From the NCBI GenBank assembly GCA_949296855.1, contig CASFRN010000135.1, forward strand, positions 1-53,934: DNA of 53,934 nucleotides, read 5' to 3'. Positions within the stretch are counted from its first letter, which is position 1. Each line of letters begins with the position of its first letter. Made by a program: the position numbers and the translations under genes. The notes below the pieces were generated by a model, which was given only the letters and a program-made list of their open reading frames with translations, had not been told where the DNA came from and searched no databases. Positions 18,005-26,475 of the stretch are shown piece after piece. This stretch comes from an uncultured Bacteroides sp. GTDB lineage: Bacteria; Bacteroidota; Bacteroidia; Bacteroidales; Bacteroidaceae.

Positions 18005-19522
18005 ATGGCTAAGAAAGCTCTTTTAATGATTTTGGACGGTTGGGGTTGTGGAGACCACCAGAAAGATGACGTGATTTTCAACACTCCGACTCCGTATTGG
18101 GACAGCCTGTTGGCTACATATCCGCATTCTCAACTTCAGGCAAGCGGTGAAAACGTAGGTTTGCCCGACGGTCAGATGGGTAACTCGGAAGTAGGTCACT
18201 TGAATATCGGTGCCGGACGCATCGTTTATCAGGACTTGGTGAAGATTAACCGCGCGTGTGCCGACGGAAGTATCTTGAAGAATCCGGAAATCGTTTCGGC
18301 ATTCTCGTATGCGAAAGAGCATGGCAAGAATATCCACTTCATGGGCTTGACCTCGAACGGTGGGGTACACTCTTCATTGGAACACCTGTTCAAATTGTGT
18401 GACATCGCTAAGGAATACGGTCTGGAAAATACATTCATCCATTGCTTTATGGACGGTCGTGATACCGACCCGAAGAGCGGTAAAGGATTTATCGAACAAC
18501 TGGAAGCACATTGTGCCCAATCAGCAGGTAAGATTGCTTCTATCGTAGGACGTTTCTATGCCATGGACCGTGACAAACGTTGGAACCGTGTGAAAGAAGC
18601 TTACGATTTGCTGGTAGAAGGCAAGGGCAAACAAGCTGCCGATATGGTACAGGCTATGCAGGAATCTTACGATGAAGGTGTGACCGACGAGTTCATCAAG
18701 CCGATTAATAATGCAAACGTTGACGGTACGATTAAGGAAGGTGATGTAGTGATTTTCTTCAACTACCGTAACGACCGTGCGAAAGAGTTGACCATCGTAT
18801 TGACTCAGCAAGATATGCCGGAAGAAGGCATGAAGACCATTCCGGGCTTGCAGTATTATTGCATGACTCCGTATGACGCTTCGTTCAAAGGTGTTTATAT
18901 CCTGTTCCCGAAAGAAAACGTAGCAGATACGTTGGGCGAATATCTGTCGAAAAACGGAAAGACTCAGCTTCACATCGCCGAGACCGAGAAATATGCACAC
19001 GTGACCTTCTTCTTCAACGGCGGACGTGAAACTCCGTTCGAAGGTGAAGACCGTATCTTGGTTCCGTCTCCGAAAGTGGCTACATACGACTTGAAGCCGG
19101 AAATGAGCGCATACGAAGTGAAAGACAAGTTGGTTGAGGCTATCAATACGCAGAAATACGATTTCATCGTTGTCAACTATGCAAACGGTGACATGGTAGG
19201 CCATACAGGCGTTTACGAAGCAATCGAAAAAGCAGTAGTTGCTATTGATAACTGTGTACGTGATACCGTAGAAGCCGCTAAAGCAAATGACTATGAAGTC
19301 ATCATCATTGCCGACCACGGTAATGCCGACCATGCATTGAACGCTGACGGCACACCGAACACGGCTCACTCGTTGAATCCGGTTCCGTTTGTCTATGTAA
19401 CGGCTAACAAAGACGCGAAAGTAGAAAACGGTGTATTGGCTGATGTCGCTCCGTCTATCTTGCACATCATGGGCATGGCGCAACCGGCAGACATGACGGG
19501 GAATGATTTGATTAAAGACTGA
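18005..19522 (+). CDS. gpmI: 2,3-bisphosphoglycerate-independent phosphoglycerate mutase
   Basis: A 505-residue cytoplasmic glycolytic enzyme that interconverts 3- and 2-phosphoglycerate through a phosphoserine intermediate. The first metal aspartate is in LLMILDGWG, the catalytic serine is in [15 protein letters not shown], and metal ligands sit in IADHGNADH and TAHSLNPVP. The start at 18005 (MAKKALL) is chosen over an ATG ten codons upstream because it matches the family N-terminus. Length is normal. Codons are strongly biased, as expected for a highly expressed gene. Confidence 0.97.
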   Translation: MAKKALLMILDGWGCGDHQKDDVIFNTPTPYWDSLLATYPHSQLQASGENVGLPDGQMGNSEVGHLNIGAGRIVYQDLVKINRACADGSILKNPEIVSAFSYAKEHGKNIHFMGLTSNGGVHSSLEHLFKLCDIAKEYGLENTFIHCFMDGRDTDPKSGKGFIEQLEAHCAQSAGKIASIVGRFYAMDRDKRWNRVKEAYDLLVEGKGKQAADMVQAMQESYDEGVTDEFIKPINNANVDGTIKEGDVVIFFNYRNDRAKELTIVLTQQDMPEEGMKTIPGLQYYCMTPYDASFKGVYILFPKENVADTLGEYLSKNGKTQLHIAETEKYAHVTFFFNGGRETPFEGEDRILVPSPKVATYDLKPEMSAYEVKDKLVEAINTQKYDFIVVNYANGDMVGHTGVYEAIEKAVVAIDNCVRDTVEAAKANDYEVIIIADHGNADHALNADGTPNTAHSLNPVPFVYVTANKDAKVENGVLADVAPSILHIMGMAQPADMTGNDLIKD

Positions 19523-19532
19523 TTTTATAATT

Positions 19533-19607
19533 GAACACAGAGACGCGGAGACACAGAGTTTTTCCTTGATAGGAAATAAAACTCAGTGTTTCCGTGTCTT
19601 TGTGTTC
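19533..19607. repeat. Long imperfect palindrome between gpmI and the DUF3109 gene
   Basis: Two 30-base arms (19533-19562 and 19578-19607) pair at about 26 of 30 positions around a 15-base loop. The arms are built of words such as CACAGAG and GTGTCT. A related run appears near 25770-25795. It ends 15 bp before the DUF3109 ATG and could act as a leader hairpin, or simply be a dispersed palindromic repeat. Confidence 0.6.
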
Positions 19608-19622
19608 TTTAATTTTAATAGT

Positions 19623-20204
19623 ATGGTTCAAGTAGGGGATGTCATAGTGAGCTTCGATGTGTTTCGGGAGAAGTTTTTTTGTGATTTAGACGCTTGTAAA
19701 GGAGTCTGTTGCATAGAAGGTGATGCCGGAGCGCCGGTCGAGTTGGAGGAAGTGGAAAAGTTAGAAGAAGTGTTACCCGTTATTTGGGACGATTTGTCTT
19801 CCGATGCGCAAAAAGTGATAGATAAGCAAGGGGTCGTATATACCGACCAAGAAGGCGACTTGGTGACTTCTATTGTAAACGGAAAAGATTGTGTGTTTAC
19901 ATGCTACGATGAGAAAGGCCATTGTTATTGTGCCATAGAAAAAGCGTTTCGGGAAGGGCGTTGCAACTTTTATAAGCCTGTTTCTTGTCATCTGTATCCA
20001 GTACGTATAGGCAATTGCGGACTTTATAAGGCGTTAAATTACCATCGTTGGGATGTTTGTAAGGCGGCGGTCGCATTGGGGAAACAAAAGAATATGCCTG
20101 TATATCGGTTTCTGAAAGAGCCTTTAATCCGCAAGTTCGGGGAAGATTGGTATGCCGAACTGGAATTGGTGGCGGAAGAGTTGCAGAAGCAGAAAATGAT
20201 TTGA
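19623..20204 (+). CDS. DUF3109 family cysteine-rich protein
   Basis: A 193-residue soluble protein. The start at 19623 is chosen because the codons upstream belong to the palindrome. The N-terminal part contains FFCDLDACKGVCCIEGDAGAP, a CxxxCxxCC-type cluster. Further cysteines follow (DCVFTCYDEKGHCYCAIE, RCNFYKPVSCHLYP). The pattern resembles zinc- or iron-chelating YkgJ/DUF3109 proteins. It is common in Bacteroidetes and no function is established. It lies alone between gpmI and a convergent MFS gene. Confidence 0.8.
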   Translation: MVQVGDVIVSFDVFREKFFCDLDACKGVCCIEGDAGAPVELEEVEKLEEVLPVIWDDLSSDAQKVIDKQGVVYTDQEGDLVTSIVNGKDCVFTCYDEKGHCYCAIEKAFREGRCNFYKPVSCHLYPVRIGNCGLYKALNYHRWDVCKAAVALGKQKNMPVYRFLKEPLIRKFGEDWYAELELVAEELQKQKMI

Positions 20205-20284
20205 GATAAATCCAGATTGGACTGCTTTGCTGGAAGAAGCTGCAAACTGTACAGGCAGCGTCTTCCGATTGCGTAGCAAGTCCC

Positions 20285-20328
20285 GTGCAGTCAGGACTGC
20301 ACTCCCGATAGAGTAGGACTCCAGTCCT
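20285..20328. repeat. Two small perfect hairpins downstream of the DUF3109 gene
   Basis: An 18-base palindrome at 20285-20302 (8-bp arms, GTGCAGTC/GACTGCAC) is followed by a 14-base palindrome at 20315-20328 (AGGACT/AGTCCT). They sit between two convergent genes. They could serve as a processing or stability structure or be part of a dispersed repeat. No T run follows directly. Confidence 0.45.
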
Positions 20329-20400
20329 GGCTATATGGGACTGAGGGAGGACTGAGATGCCTCAGACTGTGCAGCCGCCTGACGTTGCGGAAGCAGTTTT

Positions 20401-21990
20401 TTATTGGGCTTTCTTGATGTTCGATTCTTCCAATCCGTAGTGCTTGCGGCTGTCTTCTTGTTTGAGCATCGAAGCTATCAAGATAGCGCATAGCCCGAAG
20501 ACGGAGAAAATCACCATAGGGGCAGTGTAGTCGTATCCCGTTATGGCACCGGCGGCATTGTATTGCGTAGAGAAACGGTCGATGACATAGCCGATGAGGG
20601 TAGGCACCATAGCCAAGCCGATATTCTGGATGTAGAAGATGATGGCGTATGCCGACCCGAGTTGTTTCATCGGGATAATTTTAGGGACAGAGGGCCACAT
20701 GGCACTGGGAACCAACGAGAATGCGATGCCTAACACAATCATCACGATAACGGCAAACCACCAGTAGTTCATGACGGGAAGCGCGAAGAGCACATGTACG
20801 ATAGTAAGCATGACCGAACCGATAATCATCAAGGTAGCCCCGCGCCCGATGCGGTCGTATAAAGTTCCGAAGACAGGGGTCAGCAGGATGGTGCCGAATG
20901 GAAGCAGGGCAGGGATAAGCCCGGCAAACGATTCGGGCACTTCGTATTTGTAAATCATCAGCTTGGTGGCGAATTTTAAGAATGGGAACACGCCGGCGTA
21001 AAACATCAGGCAAAGCAGGGTGATGAGCCAAAAGCCTTTGTTGCAGAAGATGAGTTTCAAGTCTGACATCTTGAAGCCTTCTTCGGGCGTTTCGCCCGCT
21101 TCGGCACGTGCGGCGGAGATTGCGGCGTCTTCCTTGCGGTCCATTACGCAGTAAACCAGATAAGAAGCGAAGCCTACGCAAAGCCCGATAGCGCCTACGA
21201 GCACCGATCCGGACACGTCTCCCATCATGCGTGATACAGGCAGGCTGACTGCCAAGGCAAGTGCCGTTCCGATACGTGCCATGGCTACTTGCAGCCCCAT
21301 GGCAAGGGCAAGTTCTTTTCCGGCAAACCATTTTACGATGACTTTTGATACGGTAATGCCCGTAATTTCGGCTCCCATGCCGAAGATAGAGAACCCAAGG
21401 GCGGCTACGACCACTTGCAGATTCATGCCAAATAGCATCGCATCGCCGAAGTCGGTCTTCAAGGCATACCATTTAATCAATGCGCCGGCAAACATCAGTC
21501 CCGATGACATCACTCCTGTAAACCGTACACCCATTTTGTCGAGGATGATTCCTCCGAAGAACAACATCAGCAGAAACACGTTGATGTATCCGTAGGCTCC
21601 CGAAAAGAATCCGTATTCGGTGCTGCTCCATCCTTTGCCGGTAGAGACGGTACTGATGGTCTTTTCTTGCGCTTCCTGTTTCCCTTCTACCGTTTCCATG
21701 TATTGGTATCGGGCGCCTTCTTCCAGTTTCTGTACCGTAAGGTCGGGCGAAGACAAGGCGTTGGCTTCCGCGAAAAGCTCGACTTTAGCCACAAGGCTGT
21801 CGGCAGGCATGGAAGTATTGTCGGTGAAATAAACCACTTTCCCTTTGGTGGTAAGTAAGTTTTCGAGGGGAGCCATGACATCGGTCAGGAAATAGCCGCA
21901 CATCATGGTGAACGACACGATGAGCAGTGCCGTCCAGCGAGCGGCTTTCGAGTCGCTCAGACGTTTCTGGATTTGTTCTTTCATTTGCAT
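20401..21990 (-). CDS. MFS transporter, MFSD1-like
   Basis: A 529-residue inner-membrane protein of the major facilitator superfamily with about 12 hydrophobic segments. An unusual periplasmic insertion of ~80 residues lies between the first two (residues ~45-125, rich in Glu, Ala and Thr). MFS signatures include GGIILDKMGVRFTG after TM2 and TLYDRIGRGATLMI between TM8 and TM9. The overall pattern resembles the MFSD1-type dipeptide/peptide transporters found in bacteria and eukaryotes. The substrate is not visible from sequence. A TATCTTTG -7 box lies upstream at 22032-22039 on the same strand. Confidence 0.75.
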   Translation of the reverse strand: MQMKEQIQKRLSDSKAARWTALLIVSFTMMCGYFLTDVMAPLENLLTTKGKVVYFTDNTSMPADSLVAKVELFAEANALSSPDLTVQKLEEGARYQYMETVEGKQEAQEKTISTVSTGKGWSSTEYGFFSGAYGYINVFLLMLFFGGIILDKMGVRFTGVMSSGLMFAGALIKWYALKTDFGDAMLFGMNLQVVVAALGFSIFGMGAEITGITVSKVIVKWFAGKELALAMGLQVAMARIGTALALAVSLPVSRMMGDVSGSVLVGAIGLCVGFASYLVYCVMDRKEDAAISAARAEAGETPEEGFKMSDLKLIFCNKGFWLITLLCLMFYAGVFPFLKFATKLMIYKYEVPESFAGLIPALLPFGTILLTPVFGTLYDRIGRGATLMIIGSVMLTIVHVLFALPVMNYWWFAVIVMIVLGIAFSLVPSAMWPSVPKIIPMKQLGSAYAIIFYIQNIGLAMVPTLIGYVIDRFSTQYNAAGAITGYDYTAPMVIFSVFGLCAILIASMLKQEDSRKHYGLEESNIKKAQ

Positions 21991-22031
21991 ATTGATTTAT
22001 ATTGTTTTGCGTTTTTCGTTAAATTGCGCAA

Positions 22032-22039
22032 CAAAGATA
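22032..22039 (-). promoter_or_regulatory. -7 box of the MFS transporter promoter
   Basis: On the minus strand this reads TATCTTTG, about 42 bp before the ATG at 21990. It lies back to back with the plus-strand promoter of the DUF3332 gene. The -33 element is not clear. Confidence 0.5.
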
Positions 22040-22055
22040 CTTCTTTTCGTGGTTT

Positions 22056-22089
22056 TTTGTTTTATTTCTGAAAAGAAGTTCTAACTTTG
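22056..22089 (+). promoter_or_regulatory. Promoter of the DUF3332 lipoprotein gene
   Basis: TTTG at 22056-22059 and TAACTTTG at 22082-22089 with a 22-bp spacer, slightly longer than the usual 19-21. The ATG follows 31 bp downstream. Confidence 0.5.
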
Positions 22090-22120
22090 TAGTCATATTA
22101 ATCGCTAAAAACTTGAATCT

Positions 22121-22642
22121 ATGAGAAAGATGAAGACAACGGTGCTTTGCGCTGTATTGGGAGGAAGTCTGCTGTGTTCTTCCTGTATAGGCTCGTTCGG
22201 TGCATGGAACAGCCTGAAAGATTGGAATATGGGTATTGGCCATAAAGCGGTGAACGAGTTGGTGTTCATAGCTTTTCATATCATTCCGGTATACGAAGTG
22301 GCTTATTTGGCGGATGTGCTCGTGTTAAATTCCATAGAGTTTTGGTCTGGCTCGAATCCGATGGCAGATGTCGGGGCAGAGAAGGTGGTTCATGGAGAAG
22401 ACGGCGAATATTTAGTCCGTACCAATGAAGATGGTTATACCATTACGAAAATGGGCGAAGCCGGCCGTCCGCTTGATTTGGTGTATAACGAGGAAAGCCG
22501 TACGTGGAATGCCGTAGCCGAAGGGAAAGCCTACGAGTTGATGACCATGAACGAAGACGGAAGCATCACTTACAAGGATAAGGACGGAGAAGAAGTGACG
22601 GTAATGCCGGAATTGGTGAAGGATGCCGTAGCGGCAAGATAA
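22121..22642 (+). CDS. DUF3332 family lipoprotein
   Basis: A 173-residue protein with a signal peptide and lipobox ending at Cys22 (LLCSSC). The conserved block GSFGAWNSLKDWNMGIGHK, the hydrophobic FIAFHIIPVYEVAYLADVL and the following IEFWSGSNP are hallmarks of DUF3332. The second half is hydrophilic with Asp/Glu repeats. It is probably anchored in the inner or outer membrane facing the periplasm. The function is unknown. It is transcribed divergently from the MFS gene. Confidence 0.8.
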   Translation: MRKMKTTVLCAVLGGSLLCSSCIGSFGAWNSLKDWNMGIGHKAVNELVFIAFHIIPVYEVAYLADVLVLNSIEFWSGSNPMADVGAEKVVHGEDGEYLVRTNEDGYTITKMGEAGRPLDLVYNEESRTWNAVAEGKAYELMTMNEDGSITYKDKDGEEVTVMPELVKDAVAAR

Positions 22643-22650
22643 TCTTTGTT

Positions 22651-22925
22651 TATTTACGGTTTTACGATTTGCTATTTTACGGCGTTATTTTTTATTCCGG
22701 TAATCAGAAACTGTTTTGAATTTCTACGAAAAGTTTTTCTTGGCTTGATGTATCCGTTTTCGTGTGTGCTTTGGGCGATTTTTTAGTCCTTTCCGCTTCT
22801 GTTCTTCGCCAGATAGCCCGCTATCTTCCTCATCACAGAAGTGGAAATGCCTCAAAAACTCATCCCAAATCATCGCACGATAAATTCAAAACAGTTTCTC
22901 AATTAGTAAATCGTAAAACCGTAAA
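22651..22925. repeat. Outer palindrome enclosing the MITE-like element
   Basis: Outside the element, about 19 bp around 22652-22671 and 22905-22925 are inverted copies made of TTTACGGTTTTACGATTT-type words. The MITE thus sits inside an older intergenic palindrome, or inserted into its loop. Similar GTAAAT words occur at 25737-25765. Confidence 0.6.
22706..22899. mobile_element. MITE-like element with 18-bp terminal inverted repeats
   Basis: A 194-bp non-coding element. Its ends, 22706-22723 and 22882-22899, are perfect 18-bp inverted repeats (AGAAACTGTTTTGAATTT and its complement). The right 138 bp recur at window positions 1-138 with two differences. No transposase is encoded and no clear target duplication is seen. 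It is a likely miniature element mobilised in trans by an unknown transposase. Confidence 0.7.
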
Positions 22926-22931
22926 TCAAAT

Positions 22932-23984
22932 TCAGTCTTTGTCTATTTTCAGGATGCTTCCCGTTTCCGGGTTGAAGATGACGCGGGTGTTCACTTTCTT
23001 GAACAAATCTTCTACTAAAACTTCGGTCGTACCGAATTGGGTGACGGGCAGTTCGTCTTCGAAATAAGTTTTCCCTTGATAAGTGACGTTCACTTTTCCT
23101 TTTCCTGGTATGTTGTAGATAGCTCCTTCAAGCTTTTTCTTTTTTTTCTTCTTGCCTTTCTCTTCGGTGGCTGTCGGAAGCGGGCTTATGCTTTTCAGGC
23201 TGATATAGACAGGGTCGCCAGCCAAGTCTTCGGCAGGAAGGATGCCTAATGCACGCGAAAAGCGTAATGCGGCTTTATCGGCAAACGGCTCTTCTGCGCC
23301 GGTACGGAAGGTGAAAAGCTTGTCTTCGCGGTCTGTAGTGCCTGTAAAGAGTTGGGTCAATGCTTTTTCTTGCTTGTCAAGGTTGTCTATTATTAGTTGG
23401 AGCGAAGCTCCGTCTTTGGGCATGGTGTCCGCTTGTCCGCGTAAAATCAGGTTCTTGCTTTCACGGATGTTGTAGATTTCCTTTGCGGTAAGTTCCGCCA
23501 TCTTGGCGGAAGAGCCGGCCAGCAGAATGTCTTCGGTCATATACCGGCGTGGGTTCTCGTGCCTTTGAGGCTGTTCTAATATATAGTCTGCCGTTTTTCT
23601 TTCTAGAGCCGATGTGTTGATGGCTTTGATAAGTCCGTCATTGGTCAGTTCTACCTGGCTCATGGCGCTCTTGTCTTTCAGCTTGATGATATAGGCTTTG
23701 GTCGAATCGGGCACTCCGGCGGATCGTACTTCTATCTGCTTGATTTCCCAATGCGTTTCCGGTTGTGTGTTTACGTTGTTTATCCGCAAGTATTGGTTGG
23801 CGTATTGGCACAGCTCGCCTGGCTGGTAAGTGACGTGTGTGGCGATTACGTTGATTTCCAGTGCTGTTTTGGGCAAGAAATAAACGATGCCTTCATCTTC
23901 GCCCGGCAAATAGGGGCTGATGTCTTGCGCGGCGGCTCGTGCCGTGAAAGATAGCATGCATAGTGCGAAAACGGTCTTTTTCAT
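22932..23984 (-). CDS. DUF4831 family exported protein
   Basis: A 350-residue protein with an N-terminal signal peptide cleaved after about residue 20 (TARAAAQ). The body is beta-rich with a YLPGEDEGIVYFLPKTALEI start and a basic KGKKKKKKKLEG loop near residue 278. It matches DUF4831, a periplasmic or outer-membrane-associated family of Bacteroidetes with no known function. It lies 14 bp downstream of the NAD(P)HX repair gene and is likely in the same transcript. Confidence 0.75.
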   Translation of the reverse strand: MKKTVFALCMLSFTARAAAQDISPYLPGEDEGIVYFLPKTALEINVIATHVTYQPGELCQYANQYLRINNVNTQPETHWEIKQIEVRSAGVPDSTKAYIIKLKDKSAMSQVELTNDGLIKAINTSALERKTADYILEQPQRHENPRRYMTEDILLAGSSAKMAELTAKEIYNIRESKNLILRGQADTMPKDGASLQLIIDNLDKQEKALTQLFTGTTDREDKLFTFRTGAEEPFADKAALRFSRALGILPAEDLAGDPVYISLKSISPLPTATEEKGKKKKKKKLEGAIYNIPGKGKVNVTYQGKTYFEDELPVTQFGTTEVLVEDLFKKVNTRVIFNPETGSILKIDKD

Positions 23985-23998
23985 ATATAGCGTGTTCG

Positions 23999-25516
23999 TT
24001 AGTTGATTTCACATAAGATTTTCCATGCTTCGGGCAGAGCGTCGATGATGTCTCCGGCGGTCATGGCTATCTCGCCCATGTTCCGGCGGGCGATGTCGCC
24101 GGCAAGCCCGTGGACGTATACTCCCAGGCGCGCCGCGCTTTCTTGCGGATAACCTTGAGCCAATAAGGCGAGGAGGATGCCCGTCAATACGTCTCCGCTT
24201 CCGCCTGTAGCCATGCCCGGGTTGCCGGTGGGGTTAAAATAGAACTTGCCTTCGGGGGTAATGACGGTGGTATAGGCTCCTTTCAGGACAATATAACATT
24301 GCAGGTAGGTTGCCAGTTCTTTCGCTTTGGTAAGCCGTTCGAAACTGTTGTTGCATTTCCCGATGATACGTTCCAATTCACCGATATGGGGAGTTAGAAT
24401 GCTGCGGCGCGGCAGACGGTTCAGGTAGTTGCGGTGCGAACTCAGGATGTTGATGGCGTCGGCGTCTAATACGGTGGGAAGATAACACTCGGCAAGCTGG
24501 TCGAAGGTAGCGAGAGCCGTTTCTTCTTCTTGTCCGATGCCGGGGCCGATGGCTATGGCTTGGTAGTTGTCTAAATCGACAGGTTCGGCGAAGTATTGTT
24601 CATGTACATCGTTTTGCACCATCGCTTCGGGTACGGCAGTTTGCAGGATGTCATGGTTGCACACCGGAACGTGTACGGTCAGTAATCCTACTCCTGAGCG
24701 CAGGCAAGCGCGTGCCGCTAAGATGGATGCGCCGGCCATTCCGTTCGAACCGGCTATCAGTAAGGCATGTCCGAAGTTGTTCTTAAAGGCGAAGCGCTTG
24801 CGCGGCTTGATAAGCCGGCTTACGTCTGTAGCCTCTGTTATTATATAAGGTGTTTCCGCTTGGGCGATGAATTCCGGGCTGATGCCGATATCGAGCAGCT
24901 TCCATTCGCCTACGATGTCTTCGTTTTCAGGGAAAAGGAAGGCGAGTTTCGGAAGCTGTACGCTCAGGGTCAGGTCGGCATGGATGATGTTCTGGCGGGA
25001 GTTGTTCGAGTTGTCTTCGCCCATCAGTCCCGAAGGAAGGTCGATAGAGACAACATGTGCGTTATAGGAGTTGATGTATTTCACCACTGAAGCGAATCCG
25101 CCGCTCAACGGTTTGTTCAGCCCGGAGCCGAAAAGCCCGTCTATGACTACATCTTCGTCATCGAGTTTGGGCGGGTCGAAACTGTTGCTTATTTCGTGGT
25201 AAGCGGTGAAGCCGCATTCTTGCAGGCGTTTGATGTTCGTTATGCAGTCTTCCGAAAGCGTCCCTTTGATGTTGAACAAATAAACTTCTACGTTATAGTT
25301 TTTTGTAAACAAGAGGCGTGCCACGGCTACGGCATCTCCTCCGTTATTGCCGGCTCCGGCAAACACCATGATGCGGTGAGAGCGGTCCCAACGTTTGCAG
25401 ATTTCATCGGCAATGAGCGATGCCGCTTTTTCCATCAGATTGATGGAGAGTATGTTGTTATTGGCGATGGTATAAGCATCCGCCTCTTTCTGTTGTGTAC
25501 AAGTAAGTATTTTCAT
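23999..25516 (-). CDS. nnr: Bifunctional NAD(P)H-hydrate epimerase / ADP-dependent dehydratase
   Basis: A 505-residue cytoplasmic metabolite-repair enzyme. The N-terminal ~215 residues form the YjeF_N epimerase domain (VFAGAGNNGGDAVAVARLL, VSIDLPSGLMGED). The C-terminal domain (~230-500) is the ribokinase-like dehydratase, with GSNGMAGASILAARACLRSG and the conserved nucleotide-binding GNPGMATGGSGDVLTGI. It epimerises and dehydrates damaged NADHX/NADPHX back to NAD(P)H. Its length equals that of the bacterial fused form. Confidence 0.95.
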   Translation of the reverse strand: MKILTCTQQKEADAYTIANNNILSINLMEKAASLIADEICKRWDRSHRIMVFAGAGNNGGDAVAVARLLFTKNYNVEVYLFNIKGTLSEDCITNIKRLQECGFTAYHEISNSFDPPKLDDEDVVIDGLFGSGLNKPLSGGFASVVKYINSYNAHVVSIDLPSGLMGEDNSNNSRQNIIHADLTLSVQLPKLAFLFPENEDIVGEWKLLDIGISPEFIAQAETPYIITEATDVSRLIKPRKRFAFKNNFGHALLIAGSNGMAGASILAARACLRSGVGLLTVHVPVCNHDILQTAVPEAMVQNDVHEQYFAEPVDLDNYQAIAIGPGIGQEEETALATFDQLAECYLPTVLDADAINILSSHRNYLNRLPRRSILTPHIGELERIIGKCNNSFERLTKAKELATYLQCYIVLKGAYTTVITPEGKFYFNPTGNPGMATGGSGDVLTGILLALLAQGYPQESAARLGVYVHGLAGDIARRNMGEIAMTAGDIIDALPEAWKILCEIN

Positions 25517-25622
25517 ATTTATGTCTTAATAGCTATTTTGCGGGTAAAAGTACAAAAAAAGTATAGAAGTTTAAGGGAAAAGCCGTAAATTTATTAATTG
25601 AATGTCCGCAAAGAGCCAACCA

Positions 25623-25702
25623 GTAGGGGCGGGGTCTGCCCGCCCGAATACATCAACTGATATATCTGTGGGCGCATTCGGGTAGGCAGACCCTGCTCCT
25701 AC
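25623..25702. repeat. GC-rich intergenic palindrome
   Basis: Imperfect 27-base arms at 25623-25649 and 25676-25702 (words GTAGGGGCGGGGTCTG and AGACCCTGCTCCTAC) pair at more than 20 positions. The surrounding 25517-25808 region holds no gene. It also contains GTAAATTGTAAATGG words and a CTCAGTGTGCCTCTGTG run related to the 19.5-kb palindrome. It is a dispersed repeat of unknown role. Confidence 0.6.
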
Positions 25703-25808
25703 AGGTAATTTGGCAAAATGAGAATATTCATAATAGTAAATTGTAAATGGTAAAATTGTAAATAAAAACTCAGTGTGCCTCTGTGTCCTCTGTGGTGAGA
25801 TTGTCGGA

Positions 25809-26434
25809 TTACTCTTCCGTAGCCGTAAATTCCGACAGCTTGATGCCGTAGCCTAACTCCGGCCATTCCGCGTAAATCATGCCGTCCTCTTCACGTCGGA
25901 CTATCAGCACGTCTTGTGTAGGATTGATGCCGGCAAGGAAATCGTATTCGCCGATGGGAATCCGGTAATCGGTTATGTGACCTTCTTGCTCGGTGGATAA
26001 CGAAAGGGAACTTCGGTTGATACACACGTCTTTCACTTGATAAGTGTCGTCTAAGTACGTCCTGCCCGAAAGGCGTTCTTTGGCTTGCTGGAAGACAGCT
26101 TCGCCTTGTTCCTCTTCCCATTTCCGCAAGATGACGCTCCACACCTTCTCGTCTTTGCCTTGGGGATGGTCGGTATGTATCTGTTGCAATGTCTCCGGCA
26201 GGTCGAACAGGTTGCCTGTGTCCGGATTGGCTTCTAAATGGAGCAAGCCGTTTCGTGTGCGTCCGCCCGTTCGGGATACCAATGGAACAGCATCTCGTCC
26301 AGTTCGTCTATCAATAAGCCGAACGTGCGTTTGATGCCCAATTTATAAGGGTCGATTTGCCGGCACCGCATGTAAATCACCGTTACAATGCCCCAGTACA
26401 CATCCGGTTCGTCCGCTTTCAGGTCTTTCAGCAC
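25809..26434 (-). pseudogene. Frameshifted gene of unknown function
   Basis: Two overlapping minus-strand frames join into one plausible protein. 26434-26234 reads LKADEPDVYWGIVTVIYM to MLFHWYPERAD; from about 26282 to 25809 the next frame continues with RNGLLHLEANPDTGNLFD up to the C-terminal YGIKLSEFTATEE. The switch falls near 26240-26280. The only start is a GTG at 26434, but the frame is open back into the preceding ATPase remnant, suggesting that the true 5' end is lost. There is no signal peptide or membrane segment. I do not recognise the family. The 157-residue downstream part could still be made on its own. Confidence 0.5.
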
Positions 26435-26475
26435 CAGAGCGGTTTCTTGTTGGAATTTGGGTGAGCAATCTTCGA

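Noticed and set aside
19623-20204. Iron-sulfur maturation partner of the suf operon
   Set aside because: The cysteine pattern resembles YkgJ/DUF3109 zinc or iron proteins, but it is 3 kb away, behind gpmI, and nothing in the sequence links it to SUF.
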